Source: Ceratorhiza oryzae-sativae
Lineage: Eukaryota > Basidiomycota > Agaricomycetes > Cantharellales > Ceratobasidiaceae
Assembly: GCA_030998015.1 (NCBI GenBank)
Contig: JARWMV010000236.1
Span: 1,364,001 to 1,428,000, forward strand
Length of the DNA: 64,000 bases
Direction of reading: 5' to 3'
Below, in pieces: positions 1 through 11,336 of the stretch (position 1 is the first letter of the stretch; every line of letters starts with the position of its first letter). Under the pieces are notes generated by a model. That model did not search any database, was not told where the DNA came from, and saw only the letters and a list, made by a program, of their open reading frames with translations. A program made the position numbers and the translations under genes.

Positions 1-52
1 CATCTTCCTCATTATTGTATACACCTCCATTATCTTGGCATCCGGATCCTCT

Positions 53-359
53 TCAGTATCCCAAAGTAGCATTCAAGGTTGCGTTAATTTGAAGGGATGC
101 CGGTGACTCGTGAGTGGCAGAAGCTAGCCATTCTGTCCCCTCGATTCTAGTGTGAATGGCTTGCGCATCTCCCTCCTCGGCTTTCCTTGTTGAACACTCA
201 GAAGCATCATCGTCTTCGCTGCTGGGCTGCTACTCTTCGGACATGAGCTTTTGGGCTTTGGCTATGGCAAAGGTTAGTATGTGCGCACAAACTGCGCGAA
301 TACTCACCTCGCGCAATACTAGAAGTATTGGCCTTGGCCAAGTTGCCAGTCTTGCGCAT
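53..359 (-). pseudogene. Possible gene remnant at window edge
   Basis: Reading leftwards from an ATG at 359, a 52-nt first exon ends at a good donor (307-302). A plausible acceptor precedes 261, and the joined frame begins MRKTGNLAKANTSSIARA. It meets a TAG at 230-232, but the same frame then stays open to a TGA at 53-55, with an acidic Ser/Glu/Asp-rich composition. This could be a short gene, a decayed gene, a gene with a sequence error, or the 5' end of a gene leaving the window. I do not recognise the family. Confidence 0.25.
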
Positions 360-1642
360 AGTGCTCACATCAGAAGGTGCATAGGGACATCGATCTGCTC
401 TAACTGAAAATTTGCCCCACGATACCTTTGGTAAAATGGGAGTTGGGGGAGGAAGAATGCGTCAGTCCCCAAACCATCCCTTTACGTGACCTCGCACTCG
501 CCCCAAAATCATAAACATAGCGCTTCAATCGCGTCATTGACGGCGAAGAACAGGAGATTGACACGGGTACCTTGAGCATGCCGGTCTAGGACTTGTAATA
601 ATAACGAGTTTGAATAGTTTATTTGTATCTAGATGGAATAAAAATGGACATATGAACCTAAATTGGTTGGGTTGGGTTGCTCTGGATCACGCCGGATTGT
701 GCTGGACTATGTTGAATTGCATACTGTACAATCCTAGCTCTATCGACTGTTATCCAAGGGTTTCCGGCACTTGTTATCCCAACACGATCCAATCCAATCT
801 ATGGGCTATCCACCGCTGTGCACTTCTATTCCTCTGGATTAGCCTCTGGAAAATCCGAGGTGAACTGTGGTGTTGAAAGTGTCTTGCGGTAGAAACAAAA
901 CTTCTTGCAAACACAAAGTCGAGCCACGCTCCAGCTATCCATGACCGCCGGCATAATGCCCGGGTTATTCACGTATAGGCATTCTATAGGTGTTGGGACA
1001 TACGCCCGGTTGGCAAGGTGCGGCTGCTGGTTTCACCAAAACTCGTATTATCGAGGGAGGGCGCGGGGAGAATTTTCTACTAGAGCAAGCAGGTGTTGAT
1101 ATACGGTTCATTTTCAAGACGACTGTCTTGCGTGGATGCTTCAAGCAGGTACTCGAACGACTATCACTCTGGTAGCAAGTCACAAAGCAGAATTTTCCTA
1201 AAATGCTGATTGATGGCGTGTGCCTGGGGTCGATGTCACTGCGGGCTGGAGCATGGAGATCCATACTGGATCACAAATCTCCTTTGAGATAGAGTGCCCA
1301 GCTATACACCGTCCAACTATGGCATTGCCCCGAACAATTCGAACCGGTGGCGCACCGCACGCTCGGGAGAAGCCGGTCCAAGATCGTATTTCCAACCAAC
1401 GGTCGATCAAGGATCGACATCCCCGGATCGGCTATAAAATCGTAACAGATATCATTATATTAAAGAGTGGAGAAGTCACAGATGACACAAATCCTAATGT
1501 CCAAGCAACAGAGCTATTGCTCGTGAAAACAGAACAACGAAAAAGAGTCCAAGACGACAAAGAACAGCCCATGGATTAACAGTAAAGAAATGTCCGCCAG
1601 CCTTTTGATCCCGATGGTAGAAGAACAACACTATTCTCACGC
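360..1642. other. Intergenic, no supported gene
   Basis: About 1.3 kb with only short open frames on both strands. One frame at 1220-1579 (+) is open for 119 codons but has no recognisable motif and no clear splice partners. The stretch 600-860 is richer in A/T and carries several near-repeats of TTGG/ATCC type. The right part probably holds the 3' UTR of the chitin deacetylase that ends at 1643. Confidence 0.4.
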
Positions 1643-2902
1643 TTAGCACTTCCAGGTCGACTGGAAAATTTCCAAGTGTTTGAGCGAATTCATCTAGAAA
1701 CGAACGGGGAGAACACTTACGTCGCGGTTGCCTGCGCTGCCGGTGGAGATGTAGGGGGATGCGCCGAGGCATTCGGCGACCGTCACCATCTTGTATCCCT
1801 TTGCCTTGATCTGCTTGATAGCATCAGGAATGACATCGTTTCTGTACGGGACGAAGGTTAGTGGGGGTTAGGGGACATCCCGTAATGTACTAACACGGTG
1901 GTAGCTGCAAATTTCAGGTTGTGAGTACTAGTGCGTGCTGGGAGGCGAGGGGCACGTACCAACAGTCTCGTGGTTGAGCGTAAGAATGTTGTTCGGGTTC
2001 TTGGCGAGAGCTGCCTTGTACGCAGCCTTGGACTGGGCGGCCTTTACTTGGGGTTTGAGCTGAGCTGTTCAGGATTTGAATACTAGTACATACCGTCTTG
2101 CCGACAGAGTCGCCAGAGTCAAAGTCCCAGATGACAACTAGGAACGTGCTAAGCCAGGGCAGATAGCGAGCATGTGCAAAAGCCTACCAGTCTGACCGTA
2201 TTTGCCCGCCTCGTTCAAGACGTTGTTGTTGTACTCGCCGTACGGTGGGCGCATAAAGGCCGGCTGGATTCCCAGGATCTTCTTGAGCGCGGTGTTGGTC
2301 CTGAGAGAGAGTGTGTGTGTGAGTTGTGTTGTACAAGCCAAGCAGGACGCGAACGTACTTGGTAAACTCGGTCGTCAACTGGGAGCTCGAGATCTGGGCA
2401 AGGTGCGCGTGGGACCATGTGTGGGAGGCAATCTGGTGGCCCTTGCTGTAGGCGTACTTGAGACGGTCGACGTTTGCCTGGTCGTAGATGCATCCGTCTA
2501 GATCAGGGGCGCGTAAATGAAAAATGCGGCGCACGGGGTCTCGGCTAGGACTCACAGTTGTTGCCGTTGACAAAGAAGGTTCTGTTTAGGATGTACGTCA
2601 GCTGCCCGGTCTCTCTACTTTGAATGGTGTGGCGCGTACCCCTTTGCGCCGTTGGCATTGAGCAGATCGACGAGCTTCTTTTGGTTGACGTAGGGGCCGT
2701 CGTCGAAGCTGGAATGTCAAGATGAGAGATCGAGCAAGGGCGCAGGTTCAGAGGGGACGTACGTCAATGCGACCGTCTTGGGCTGGGTGCACTTGGTGAT
2801 GAGTTTGGCAGCAGCTCGGGGCTCGAGTTCGATGGGAGTGGCTGAAACCACGCCGAAGAGGGCAGCGGCGAGGACGGCAAGGCGGGAGACGGAGAGAACC
2901 AT
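1643..2902 (-). CDS. Chitin deacetylase (CE4), copy 1
   Basis: Secreted polysaccharide deacetylase that would remove acetyl groups from cell-wall chitin. Ten exons on the minus strand (2902-2763, 2708-2640, 2581-2556, 2497-2359, 2300-2188, 2137-2094, 2059-1960, 1904-1895, 1841-1721, 1660-1643) join to 780 nt, 259 residues. The start is followed by a signal peptide (MVLSVSRLAVLAAALFGVVS). CE4 motifs are visible: TFDDGP (first Asp box), SHTWSHAHL (the two metal His), RPPYGEYN, and NHET near the C-terminus. The eighth exon is only 10 nt, yet removing it breaks the frame (HETV-ATTVNDVIP). The last exon encodes STWKC. A paralogue with nearly the same exon structure lies immediately upstream on the same strand, so this is a tandem duplication. 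Confidence 0.9.
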
Positions 2903-3553
2903 GGTGCCAAAGCAAAAAAAGGATTAAAAGACGGCTGGAAGAAGGGGTGATGGGGAACAGCAGACGACCCGAGCGCATTTATGCGGGGCAGGACCGCGGG
3001 TGGGACCCCGGTCAGTGCGCGGGGGTGGTCGCTCAGCCGCACCGACCCAGCCTAGGATCCGTGCGCTAGCGCCCAACTCGGCGGGACTGCGCAGAGCCCC
3101 GTTGGCCGCGCGGGGGTCCGTGGTGGGTCCGTGCACTGCCAGCCCATCAAGGGCTTGGCACCTGACCAGGGCGATTCTCGCGGATCGCCCGTCCGTCGCC
3201 AGACGGCCCGGGCCATGCGTCCCACAGCACAGCCCCCCACGTCGATCGCCCATGGATCGCCACCGGCATCGTCCTCCGTGTATGCACTCGCCAGTCTGTT
3301 TCGAGCCACGCCACCCGGCACACGCCGTGGCGGTCGCCTCGCATTGACACCTGCCACTGGCCCTCATCGCAATTTCACGGGGTACGACGGCTCCAGTATT
3401 CAAGAATAGATGCATGGAATTACATATGAGTGTCCATCAAAAAAGTCCGCCAAGTCCATACTACGTAAAGAAAACACCCAAATGGGTCTAGATGGAAATC
3501 ATACACAGTCCACCCTCGAGCGAGTCCACGCCTGACCCAAGAACACCCTCGGC
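2903..3553. other. Spacer between chitin deacetylase copies, GC-rich core
   Basis: Holds the promoter of copy 1 and the 3' end of copy 2. The block about 3000-3360 is much more GC-rich than its surroundings and therefore has several long overlapping open frames on both strands. None has splice logic or a recognisable motif. I see no gene here. Confidence 0.4.
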
Positions 3554-4867
3554 TTAGCAGCTCCAGCTGGCCTGTACAGCAATTCATCGTTAGAAGGCCC
3601 CACGCTTGCCCTGTCAATCATCACTTACGTCTGGCTTCGAAGCAGCCCCGGTACTGAGGTATGGGTCCGCTCCAAGACATTCTGCCACGGTCACGAGCCT
3701 GTACTTCTTGCCTTGAAGGTAGTCCAAGAGTCCTGGAAGCAATTCGTGTCTGAAAAAAAAAGGTTTAGTAAACACTCTGAAATTCCTCAAGCAACTCACA
3801 CAGTGGAGGCTGAAAAAAAAGGGGGAGCAGTCAGCACTATTTCATGAGGTTTTAGGGTGGACTGACAGTGTGTTTCGTGATTCAAGGTCAGGATAGACTT
3901 GGGGTTCTGGCTTATGAACGCTTCATAAGCATTCTCCGATTCTTGAGCCTAAAGAATGCGGGACTCAGCCTCCGAGCCACTACTCGCGATCGACATGTGC
4001 ACATACACTCTTTCCGGCCGCATCCCCAGAGTCAAAGTCCCAGATAGTCACTAGACCAGGTTTAGTATACCTATGCCATTAGATGAGAGAGTGACTTGCC
4101 CGTTTGGCCTATGTCTTGGGCAACGCTAACCACGTCGTCGTTGTATTCACCAAAAGGCGGACTGTTGCGCACGATCAGCTCTGTCGGCCTATTGCCCCCG
4201 CACAAAGCTACACCCACCGCATGAAGGCTGGAACAGCCCCGGTAATCTTCTTGATGGCATCATTTGTCCTACCAACCCCAACCGCTCAGTCGCACGTCCA
4301 CAACAACACCATCTTTACGTACCTCGAAAACTCGCTTTCGATTTGCGCTTGCGACAGGGTAGGCAAGTGCAAATGCGCCCAGGTGTGGGAAGCGATTTGG
4401 TGGCCCGGTCGTATGCGTACTTGAGGTTGCCCGGGTTTTGCCCGTCGTAGATACAGCCGACTGATCAATGTAAATATAGATTCAGGAAAGACCGAGGGCC
4501 CGCGCTCACAGTTATTTCCATTCACAAAGAATGTGCTAGTGACCCCCCCAATCGTTAGTTTTCGTCAGACTAGAAGAGTTTCGTTCGACCTACCCTTTTG
4601 CTCCGGCGGCATCGAGAGCGTCAACGATTTCCCGGGTCCACGTGTACGGTCCGTCGTCGAACCTAGTGACCGGGTCATCAGCGCCAGCATACGTCCTGCA
4701 ATAACAACTTACGTGATAGCTATGGTGTTGGGCACCGTACAAGATGTGATAACCTGACCAGGCGCACGCAATGCATGCCTTGAACCAGACGCGGGAAGAG
4801 CGACGACCCCTTGGAGAGCAGCTCCGAGAGCGGCGGCGTAGATCAAGGTCTTGCTAGCGGCGTACAT
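3554..4867 (-). CDS. Chitin deacetylase (CE4), copy 2, with one-base frameshift
   Basis: Paralogue of the gene at 1643-2902. Exons: 4867-4713, 4662-4594, 4535-4510, 4460-4323, 4268-4218, 4161-4100, 4050-4007, 3948-3867, 3809-3800, 3749-3629, 3571-3554. The signal peptide starts MYAASKTLIYAAALGAALQG. FDDGP, SHTWAHLHL, RPPFGEYND and NHETH are present. The 26-nt, 69-nt, 121-nt, 18-nt and 10-nt exons match copy 1 exactly in length. The exon holding the His motif is 138 nt against 139 in copy 1: one G is missing in a GGG run at 4403-4405, shifting frame before GHQIASH. With it restored the protein would have 258 residues. One intron starts with GC (donor 4099-4094), and copy 2 has an extra intron at 4217-4162. 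The frameshift may be a sequencing error or a real lesion. Confidence 0.85.
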
Positions 4868-5518
4868 GACGAAAAACGTTGAGAAAAGTGGAGAGAGAGA
4901 GAATATGGATGGTAATAGGACTCGGAGTGGGCTCGACCCAGACTTTTAATAGCACGACATGCATGCGAAACGTGGGTGTGCAAAGCGTCCCCCAAAATCA
5001 TCTTGTTCGGCATCGGCAGTGTGTGCGTGCATTGTACCCAACGGTCGAGCGGATCGGCATGACCGTACGGGGCTATTCTCGGATGGCTTGGCCAGGCTCG
5101 GTGCCACGAGGCGGTTCATCTAACCAATGACGCAAGGGTCGAGGCGAGGCACAAAATTGGAGCGTCTTTCGAGGCAATGACAAGGTATAATATGTTCTCG
5201 ATATAGCAAGTGCACCGCATACTAGGACATAAAATTGACGGCATTATCAAACGGGCAAGTTCTTGGCAATAGAAACAGCATCGCCGAATGGATCTCCACA
5301 TGTAATAGTTGGTATCGAATAGCATGGCTATGTGAAGAGATGTCCAGGGAGGCAGGGGATCTCTGGTGTAATTAGGTAACCAGCCACAAGCGCCGGGTTT
5401 GTTGTTTGTGCTCCGCATCCACCACAGCGGCTCAAGGCTTGGCTCATTGCAAGTGCATAGTGTCGACATTCGGACATGACTAACCCAGCAAAATGAACAG
5501 CTTTTGAATTTGGGAACA
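4868..5518. promoter_or_regulatory. Divergent promoter region, chitin deacetylase 2 / SNRNP40
   Basis: A 651-bp spacer between the start of the minus-strand deacetylase (4867) and the plus-strand SNRNP40 start (5519). It must contain both promoters. A TTTTAATAG stretch near 4949-4960 lies at a suitable distance upstream of the deacetylase start to act as a TATA-like element on the minus strand; this is only suggestive. No other gene is seen. Confidence 0.35.
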
Positions 5519-6866
5519 ATGGCCGACAAACGAAAGGCGCCTTCACCGCCTCCTTCTGGCGTAGCACTCGTCAAACGAGCGCGCGGCGAAACACCTCCCA
5601 CCAACCAAATAGCCATTTCCACAGGAGCCAACGATCGCGAAAAGGCACTTGTTCGAACAGTCCAGCGAACTAGCGGGCTAGATGCTCCCATTGTGAGCCT
5701 TGCTGGTGCTCATTCGGTGAGTCGACAATTATCAATCGAGTCGCGTTTTTATCCTGGTGCGGGCGACAGGCAGAAATCATGAGTTGCCGATTTGATCCTA
5801 CTGGCCAAAATATCGCGGCTTGCTCAGCCGACAGGACAGTATGTACGTATGCCATTGCATGCACCGCCCTTTCTTACCAACGTCTGACCATTTAGCGTTT
5901 TGGCGAACCTATCCGCCCAACACGAATTACGGCCATCTCGGTCCGACATCTCCCATTCACAAGGGGCCGATACTCGATCTGCAGTGGTCTCTGAATTCTC
6001 CTCACATTTACACCGTGTCCGCTGACGGGACGCTCGCGTTCATCAATGTCACCACGGGTGAACGCGTTCGTCGTTTGCGAGCACACCATGGCGTTATCAA
6101 CTCACTCGATCGGGCCTTGACGGGAGGCACCGAACTCATTGCTACGGCAGGTGATGACGGCCATGTCCGCATCTGGGACGTCGAGGAGGAAAGTCGAGAT
6201 GCAGTCCAAGAATGGGAGATCGGTTGCCCTGCCACGGCCGTCTGTTGGAGCGCAGACGCGTCCCAACTCTTTGCGGCCGCACTCGACAACGAAATACACG
6301 TGAGCACCACTTGGCTCGTGTTCAAAAAGTGGCGCGGCATTTAAATTTGGTTTTGGCGTTTCAGGTATACGACTTGCGCAAACAACAGGAGGTCTACACG
6401 CTCAAAGGTCATACGGATACTCCGACGTCCTTGTCGCTTTCTCCAAATGGCCAATTTCTGCTCTCCCCCTCGTTTTCCTCGACGACGCTCATCCATGATG
6501 TTCGCCCATTCGCCACGGACCCATCTCGGGTCCATCGTATTCTTCAGGGCGCCCCAGCGGGCTTTGAAAACACGTTGAGCCGAGCAGCTTGGAGCCGTGA
6601 AGACGGCGGGCAGCGCGTGGCAGTTGGTGGAGCCGATAAGACAGTAACGATATGGGACTTTGAAAGCGGGCGTGTTTTGTACAAGCTGCCTGGCCACAAG
6701 GGCACCGTCACGGCCGTTGATTTTCACCCTCGGGAGCCGATCAGTAAGCTCTTCCAGTTTTCCAGAAAAACTCAGCAACTAACACCTGTTTCTCTCACCA
6801 GTTCTGACAGGAAGCAAGGATGGAACTATGCTTTTGGGCGAACTCGAGCGTTCATTGGCTATATGA
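5519..6866 (+). CDS. SNRNP40: U5 snRNP 40 kDa WD40 protein
   Basis: Seven-bladed WD40 protein of the U5 snRNP, a core spliceosome part. Five exons (5519-5716, 5770-5842, 5896-6299, 6365-6743, 6802-6866) give 1119 nt, 372 residues. The N-terminus MADKRKAPSPPPSG is low in complexity. WD blades are recognisable through GDDGHVRIWD, DLRKQQEVYTLKGH, ADKTVTIWDF and GRVLYKLPGHKGTVTAVDFH. The signature DVRPFA and the ending ILTGSKDGTMLLGEL align in order with metazoan U5-40K. The ATG at 5519 is the first in frame. It converges with ISY1, another spliceosome gene. Confidence 0.9.
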
Positions 6867-7182
6867 GAGCGGGTTTCCCAGTGTGCTGGGTAGCAGATGA
6901 TTAAAACCGCCAGAGCATGCTTCAACGCTCTCTCGGCTACTTGGTGTTCTAGACCAGCGTTGCCTGTCGATGCTTTTCCCCCGTCGATCATACAAATGTT
7001 ACGCCGTTTTGCCAACCTGAACGGGGTCCTAGCGAAAACCGCTAGATAAGATCCATCTGCTGCCTCGCGCCAAGGGCCAGTCGCTGTTGATTTAGACTTC
7101 TGACCTCGACCGAGAGATAAGAAAATGCGTTCCCAATCACCAGTTCATTCCGAAGAACGGCAAACTGAATACATCATAGCCT
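6867..7182. other. Convergent intergenic spacer
   Basis: A 316-bp gap between the 3' ends of SNRNP40 and ISY1. It should hold both 3' UTRs and polyadenylation signals. No other feature is seen. Confidence 0.4.
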
Positions 7183-8404
7183 CTAGGCCGGAGTCTCGTC
7201 ACCAAGGTATTGTTCCAGCAAGGCCCGTTTCCTCAACGCAAGCAACACGCCTTCCATCTCATCTTTGGTCGGCATTTTGGGGTGCTGAAGATCTGCAGGC
7301 TCGAGGACAGAGAGCATCGGCGGATGAGTGAATTTGGTATCGCCATTCTCGGCGCTCGTCATGGTTGCATCCTCGCCTGATTGCTGCAGTTGCGCCATGA
7401 TCTTGGAGAGTGGCACTGGATCCGGACGAGGTATCTTGGGCACCGGCCTATCGTCGGGAAGGTTTAGGGACGACTTTAGCCTTTGATACGCCTCTTGCCA
7501 TTCTGTCGCGAATCAATCATGCACGTTATTCAGATTGGTGACTTGGTCGAATGAACCGAGGGGGACCCACCTGCCTCCTCACTCTCCTTTTCATAGCGCA
7601 GCAACTCTTCGTCGTCTTCGTCAAAGTCGCCAAAATATGCAGGGCCTTGATCCAGATACTTTTTGTAATAGGTGTATACTCTGTTTTCCTCATCTTCCTT
7701 CTCGGCTGTGTCATTGTGGTTGGTCACCATCAAGTAGCCGGAGCGGGGCGTTTACTCACTATTTCGCTGGAAGAGTTCTTTCACTCCCGGCAGCTCCTTG
7801 GCTCTCCCAAAATACCTGCAGGCCATCTTAGAACGAATAAAGCGACAGAACCAGCGTGGCGTACTTGTATCCTCGCGTCCCGGGTACTTCTTTTCCGTCC
7901 TCGTCCAACATGGCCACATTCCGGCGATAGTTTGCACCCCCGAGCGCCACGATTTGGTTCTCCCAATGTCGCTTTTCTCGCATGAGTCTGTTGATCTCAT
8001 CGTTCAAATCGCGCACTTCGTAATCCGAGAGACCGGCTATTTTCAACCATACCAACGACAGGTTAGTGATATCACGAGCGACGAAAGAATGTGTACCGCA
8101 CCATCCTGGATCTTAGACACCTTGCGGGAAATCTCTCGGAGAATCTCTCCACGCCAACGCTCGCAGTCGCGCAAGCTCTTGCACGCGCTAGCCATTCGAG
8201 GTCGTTTGTCGCCCTTTTGCGCGAGACCTAACTCGGCGGCTTGCGCCTCGCGAAAGCGGTATAGCATGGACCTATACGAACATTCAAACCTAGCACACCC
8301 TCTCGGTACGTGGTTACTCACTGCGCCTTTTCTTCATTACGAGCCTAGTAGACGCTCAGGTTCATTCCACTGCCTTTATGGAATGAATGAGCCCAACTCA
8401 CCAT
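7183..8404 (-). CDS. ISY1: Pre-mRNA splicing factor ISY1
   Basis: Component of the NineTeen-associated complex of the spliceosome. Seven coding exons (8404-8402, 8344-8322, 8271-8102, 8036-7865, 7815-7760, 7705-7571, 7502-7183) give 879 nt, 292 residues. The start codon stands alone: the ATG is directly followed by a donor GTGAGT, so exon 1 encodes only Met. The family signature follows (ARNEEKAQSMLYRFREAQAA, then LRDCERWRGEILREISRKVS, LSDYEVRDLNDEINRL, REKRHWENQIVALGGANYRR and GTRGYKYFGRAKELPGVKEL). An acidic linker and a C-terminal leucine/lysine-rich helix complete it. Confidence 0.92.
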
Positions 8405-8565
8405 TGTGACGATGTGGAGGTCGACTGAAAGCCAACTTATAGTGTGGCTGTGCTAACGACCAATTGGATGGCTAGCCAAGATATCGGAACTCTGCTTCCT
8501 CACGACTAGTAGGCTACAGCTATAAGTATGCTTGCTATGCATTGACTGCATCAGCCCTGCCCCTC
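8405..8565. promoter_or_regulatory. Divergent promoter, ISY1 / F-box-like gene
   Basis: Only 161 bp separate the ISY1 start (minus) from the F-box-like gene start (plus), so the two probably share a bidirectional promoter. No specific motif was identified. Confidence 0.4.
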
Positions 8566-9723
8566 ATGCCCGCCCTCCTGCCCCTGCCCGCGGAGATAAC
8601 TCTTCAGATCGTGAGCTCCATGTTTCGGCAGGTTAATTTCCCAACGGGCGTTGGCGGTCGAAACTTGGTTCATGCCCGGAAACTGCCTTGGCGCGACGTT
8701 TTCGGCGTCATTTGTGCAAACCGTCCCATGAGACACATTGCCCTCCAGCTCTGGTTCTCATCCTTTCTCCTACGAAGACCCTCTGACTTAAGAGACGGCA
8801 TACGACTCTTCCCGAGCTTGCCAGTCTGGGTCAGGTAAGCGCCTCGCTCGCAATTATAAAAAAAAAAAAAAACACCGCCGAGTTAAACTCTCACACTCAT
8901 CTAGTCATTTGTTCATAACGGTATCCTACTCTTGGACAGAGTCAGACCTCTCCGTCTTCCCTGAATTCCAACGACTAGAGCGGGTTGCATTCATCGAGCA
9001 CAACGACGCGTCTCCAGGTGAGGGAAACCTATTCCTAATCGAAGCGCTCCAGCGTATCCCTCGCGCTCGTCTCAGCTACCTATGTTGCTCATTCGCCAAT
9101 ACCGAGTATCTTGCATCTGCATGGCCATACCTCGGAGAATTTCCGCGACTCCAAGAGCTTCGCCTTTTGGTATGCAGCCCTGCATCGTGCACAAGGCGTC
9201 CGAGGCTACCCCGGCTCACTCTGGAGGAGGTGCGAATGCCGCTCTTAGAGGATATAAATGTTGTACGTTAGTTCCCCCTATCAAAAAGTGATCCACCACG
9301 TGGGGAGCCCCAAGTTCAGCTATCCTATTTATGACCTGCTGATACTCATCTACTTAGGAAGTAATGGCGCGAACGCTGGCTCAGCTGCCGAAGCTTCGTA
9401 AACTGTACACCGGGGTTTTCACGATCTCTCGAGGTTCGGTGCTGATGCATTGGGGAACCCACGAACTTGTCGCCGCGCGGAACACCGCTCGATACGATCC
9501 ATGGGCGTCGGATTGTCTACAGTGTCGCACAGACGCTATGCCTGAGGCAATGTTGCAGGCAGAACGAGCATCTTCGGCTTTGGCGAGGGCGGTTCCGTCC
9601 CTGGAACGGATAGAGTGGTCATCCTGGTTCGCGCCAATGAAACAGGGAATCATGGCTCTCAACATGGCAAGGGATGAATATGGGGAAATGATTGGAATGA
9701 ACTCTATATTGTATATGCTGTAA
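8566..9723 (+). CDS. F-box/LRR-like protein, copy 1
   Basis: Three exons (8566-8834, 8905-9262, 9358-9723) give 993 nt, 330 residues. The N-terminus LLPLPAEITLQIVSSM resembles the start of an F-box (LPxEIxxxI), followed by a region ending in a motif (RRPSDLRDGIRLFPSLPVWV) also seen in the gene at 22411-23519. The middle has leucine-rich stretches (FPRLQELRLLVCSP, LTLEEVRMPLLEDI). Intron phases (2, then 0) and exon sizes match those of the second gene, so they are paralogues. Agaricomycetes carry large, fast-evolving families of this kind. The role as an SCF substrate adaptor is inference. Confidence 0.7.
8861..8875. repeat. Poly(A) run in an F-box-like gene intron
   Basis: About 14-15 consecutive A inside the first intron (8835-8904) of the F-box-like gene. 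Confidence 0.7.
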
Positions 9724-10040
9724 TCTGTACACTAGTAACCTGTGTAGCACCATCCCGCATCCTGTATTTTTCCGAAGATTCTCCTGTGCCGAAACTTGCG
9801 CTTAAAAGTTAACTGACTCGAACCAATACACGTGTGTGTAGTGATATAATGTAACACGATCGGGGTATATTCGAGTGAAAGGAAGCCACAGATAGCATAC
9901 ACTCAAGAGATCAACTGAGCCCGATACACAATACTGATGATAAAAATTTCGAGCGAAATTAAGGCCGCTATGTTGCCCCTATTCACGCGGGGTTCGGAAC
10001 GGGCATCGGCAAGTAAGCTAGTGGCTATAAGGCAACATTG
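9724..10040. other. Convergent intergenic spacer
   Basis: A 317-bp AT-rich gap between two 3' ends (F-box-like gene and membrane protein A). No gene is seen. Confidence 0.4.
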
Positions 10041-10832
10041 TCAATGTGGTAATCGGCGTCTGAGGGATGAAGAAACGTACCCAGCCGTTCTATCGTTTTC
10101 AGGGATGGGAGGATCATAGTGGGGTGCGTTGCTCATCCCATGAGATGTAGTAGCCAATGCACGCGCATCCCATACTACAGGCGCTCCACCGCCACGCGAG
10201 CCATCTCCTGCGCCTTGTCGGCTATGCCCAGCGCTTGAGCCTGAGGTCATTCGTGCATTTGAAACAGAGTTGGTTGCAGCTTGCGTATGACCAGGGTTGT
10301 AAGAAGAGCTCGAAGGCTCCTCAAACGAGGTACGATCAGAAGAAGTGAGTGTTTGCTTTTCGGGTATTGGTGCCTCCTGGGCAACCGGTGAGCGCTCGCA
10401 CGAAAAGGTTCCACCCGCTAGAACACATACCTTTGCTGTGCGTTTGAGCTTGCGTAGTTTGAGTTTTAGGGCAACATAAAAAACCGTTATCACAAGCATC
10501 ACAACCCCGAAAATACCTGGATTGAAAGCGGGTCAGATTATTCTCTTTGAGAGCCTTTTTGTCTCACCGAATATGACTATAAGCGCAATCATGGCACCTT
10601 TACTTAGCGGCTCATTGGATCCGCTGCTATGATAAATGTAAACAGAGCCTGTTGGACTATCAAGTTGGCGCACATGGTAGTTAGACTCGACAGACTCACG
10701 GCTACCGAGTTCTCCATTTGACTCGCCCAAGTAGCCCCCGCTGGAACCACTCCGAGGTCCTCCTAAGCCGCCAGACGGCAAGGCTACGGCAAGAGAAGCT
10801 TCCAACACAAGCAGAACGAGAGAATGAGACAT
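10041..10832 (-). CDS. Gly/Ser-rich single-pass membrane protein A
   Basis: Unknown function. Starts with a signal peptide (MSHSLVLLVLEASLAVALPS), then a Gly/Ser-rich extracellular part, one transmembrane helix (IALIVIFGGIFGVVMLVITV), a basic stop-transfer stretch (KLKLRKLKR), and a Ser-rich cytoplasmic tail. Exons: 10832-10700, 10648-10568, 10516-10431, 10376-10041. The first intron (51 nt) has no stop and is a multiple of three, so retention would also keep the frame. The tail motifs NPGHTQAA and GAGDGSRGG...PVVWDARALA recur in the next gene upstream, a tandem paralogue. The true 3' end is uncertain because a further donor lies near 10083. Confidence 0.7.
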
Positions 10833-11336
10833 GGTGTTTGACTCCAAAATGCAGGCTCGACCGTTTTATAAGTGAGTCTCGATTTCCAAATATTGCATAT
10901 ACCCTGAAAAGAAGCAAACGGGTAAAATGAACTTCCATACCAGTGGCTATAACTCGGAATGTCGTAAAAATGCTATGCAAATGATGCATTTATCAATGTA
11001 GTCTCAGTCCGATATTTGGTATTTTGCTTAATCTTGCCGTTCAAATGAACCTAGTTATATATGAGCGGCAACTGAGGGCAGCAACCAACTGTTGGTAGCT
11101 AGGGAAAAATAGAAAAGGATGCACAGGATAGACCCCGCTGATATCATTCGGCATAGCCCCTGGATCCAACAAGGCTTGCTATAATGTCACATCAAGTGAC
11201 ACCAGTTAGATACAATTAAACGCCCAAGACTCATGGCAAAGGGGACCCTATTTCGGTACAAACGAGCAGGTTACGAGCGCATGTCAAGTTAGAAAAACAG
11301 CAAGAAGATCTCCAGCTTTAGGAGGACAAGGTATAT
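10833..11336. other. Spacer between membrane-protein paralogues
   Basis: 504 bp containing the promoter of paralogue A and the 3' region of paralogue B. AT-rich, with no supported gene. Confidence 0.4.

Noticed and set aside
2924..3415. Several overlapping frames over 90 codons on both strands
   Set aside because: All come from one GC-rich block without splice logic, motif or bias; they overlap each other in many frames.
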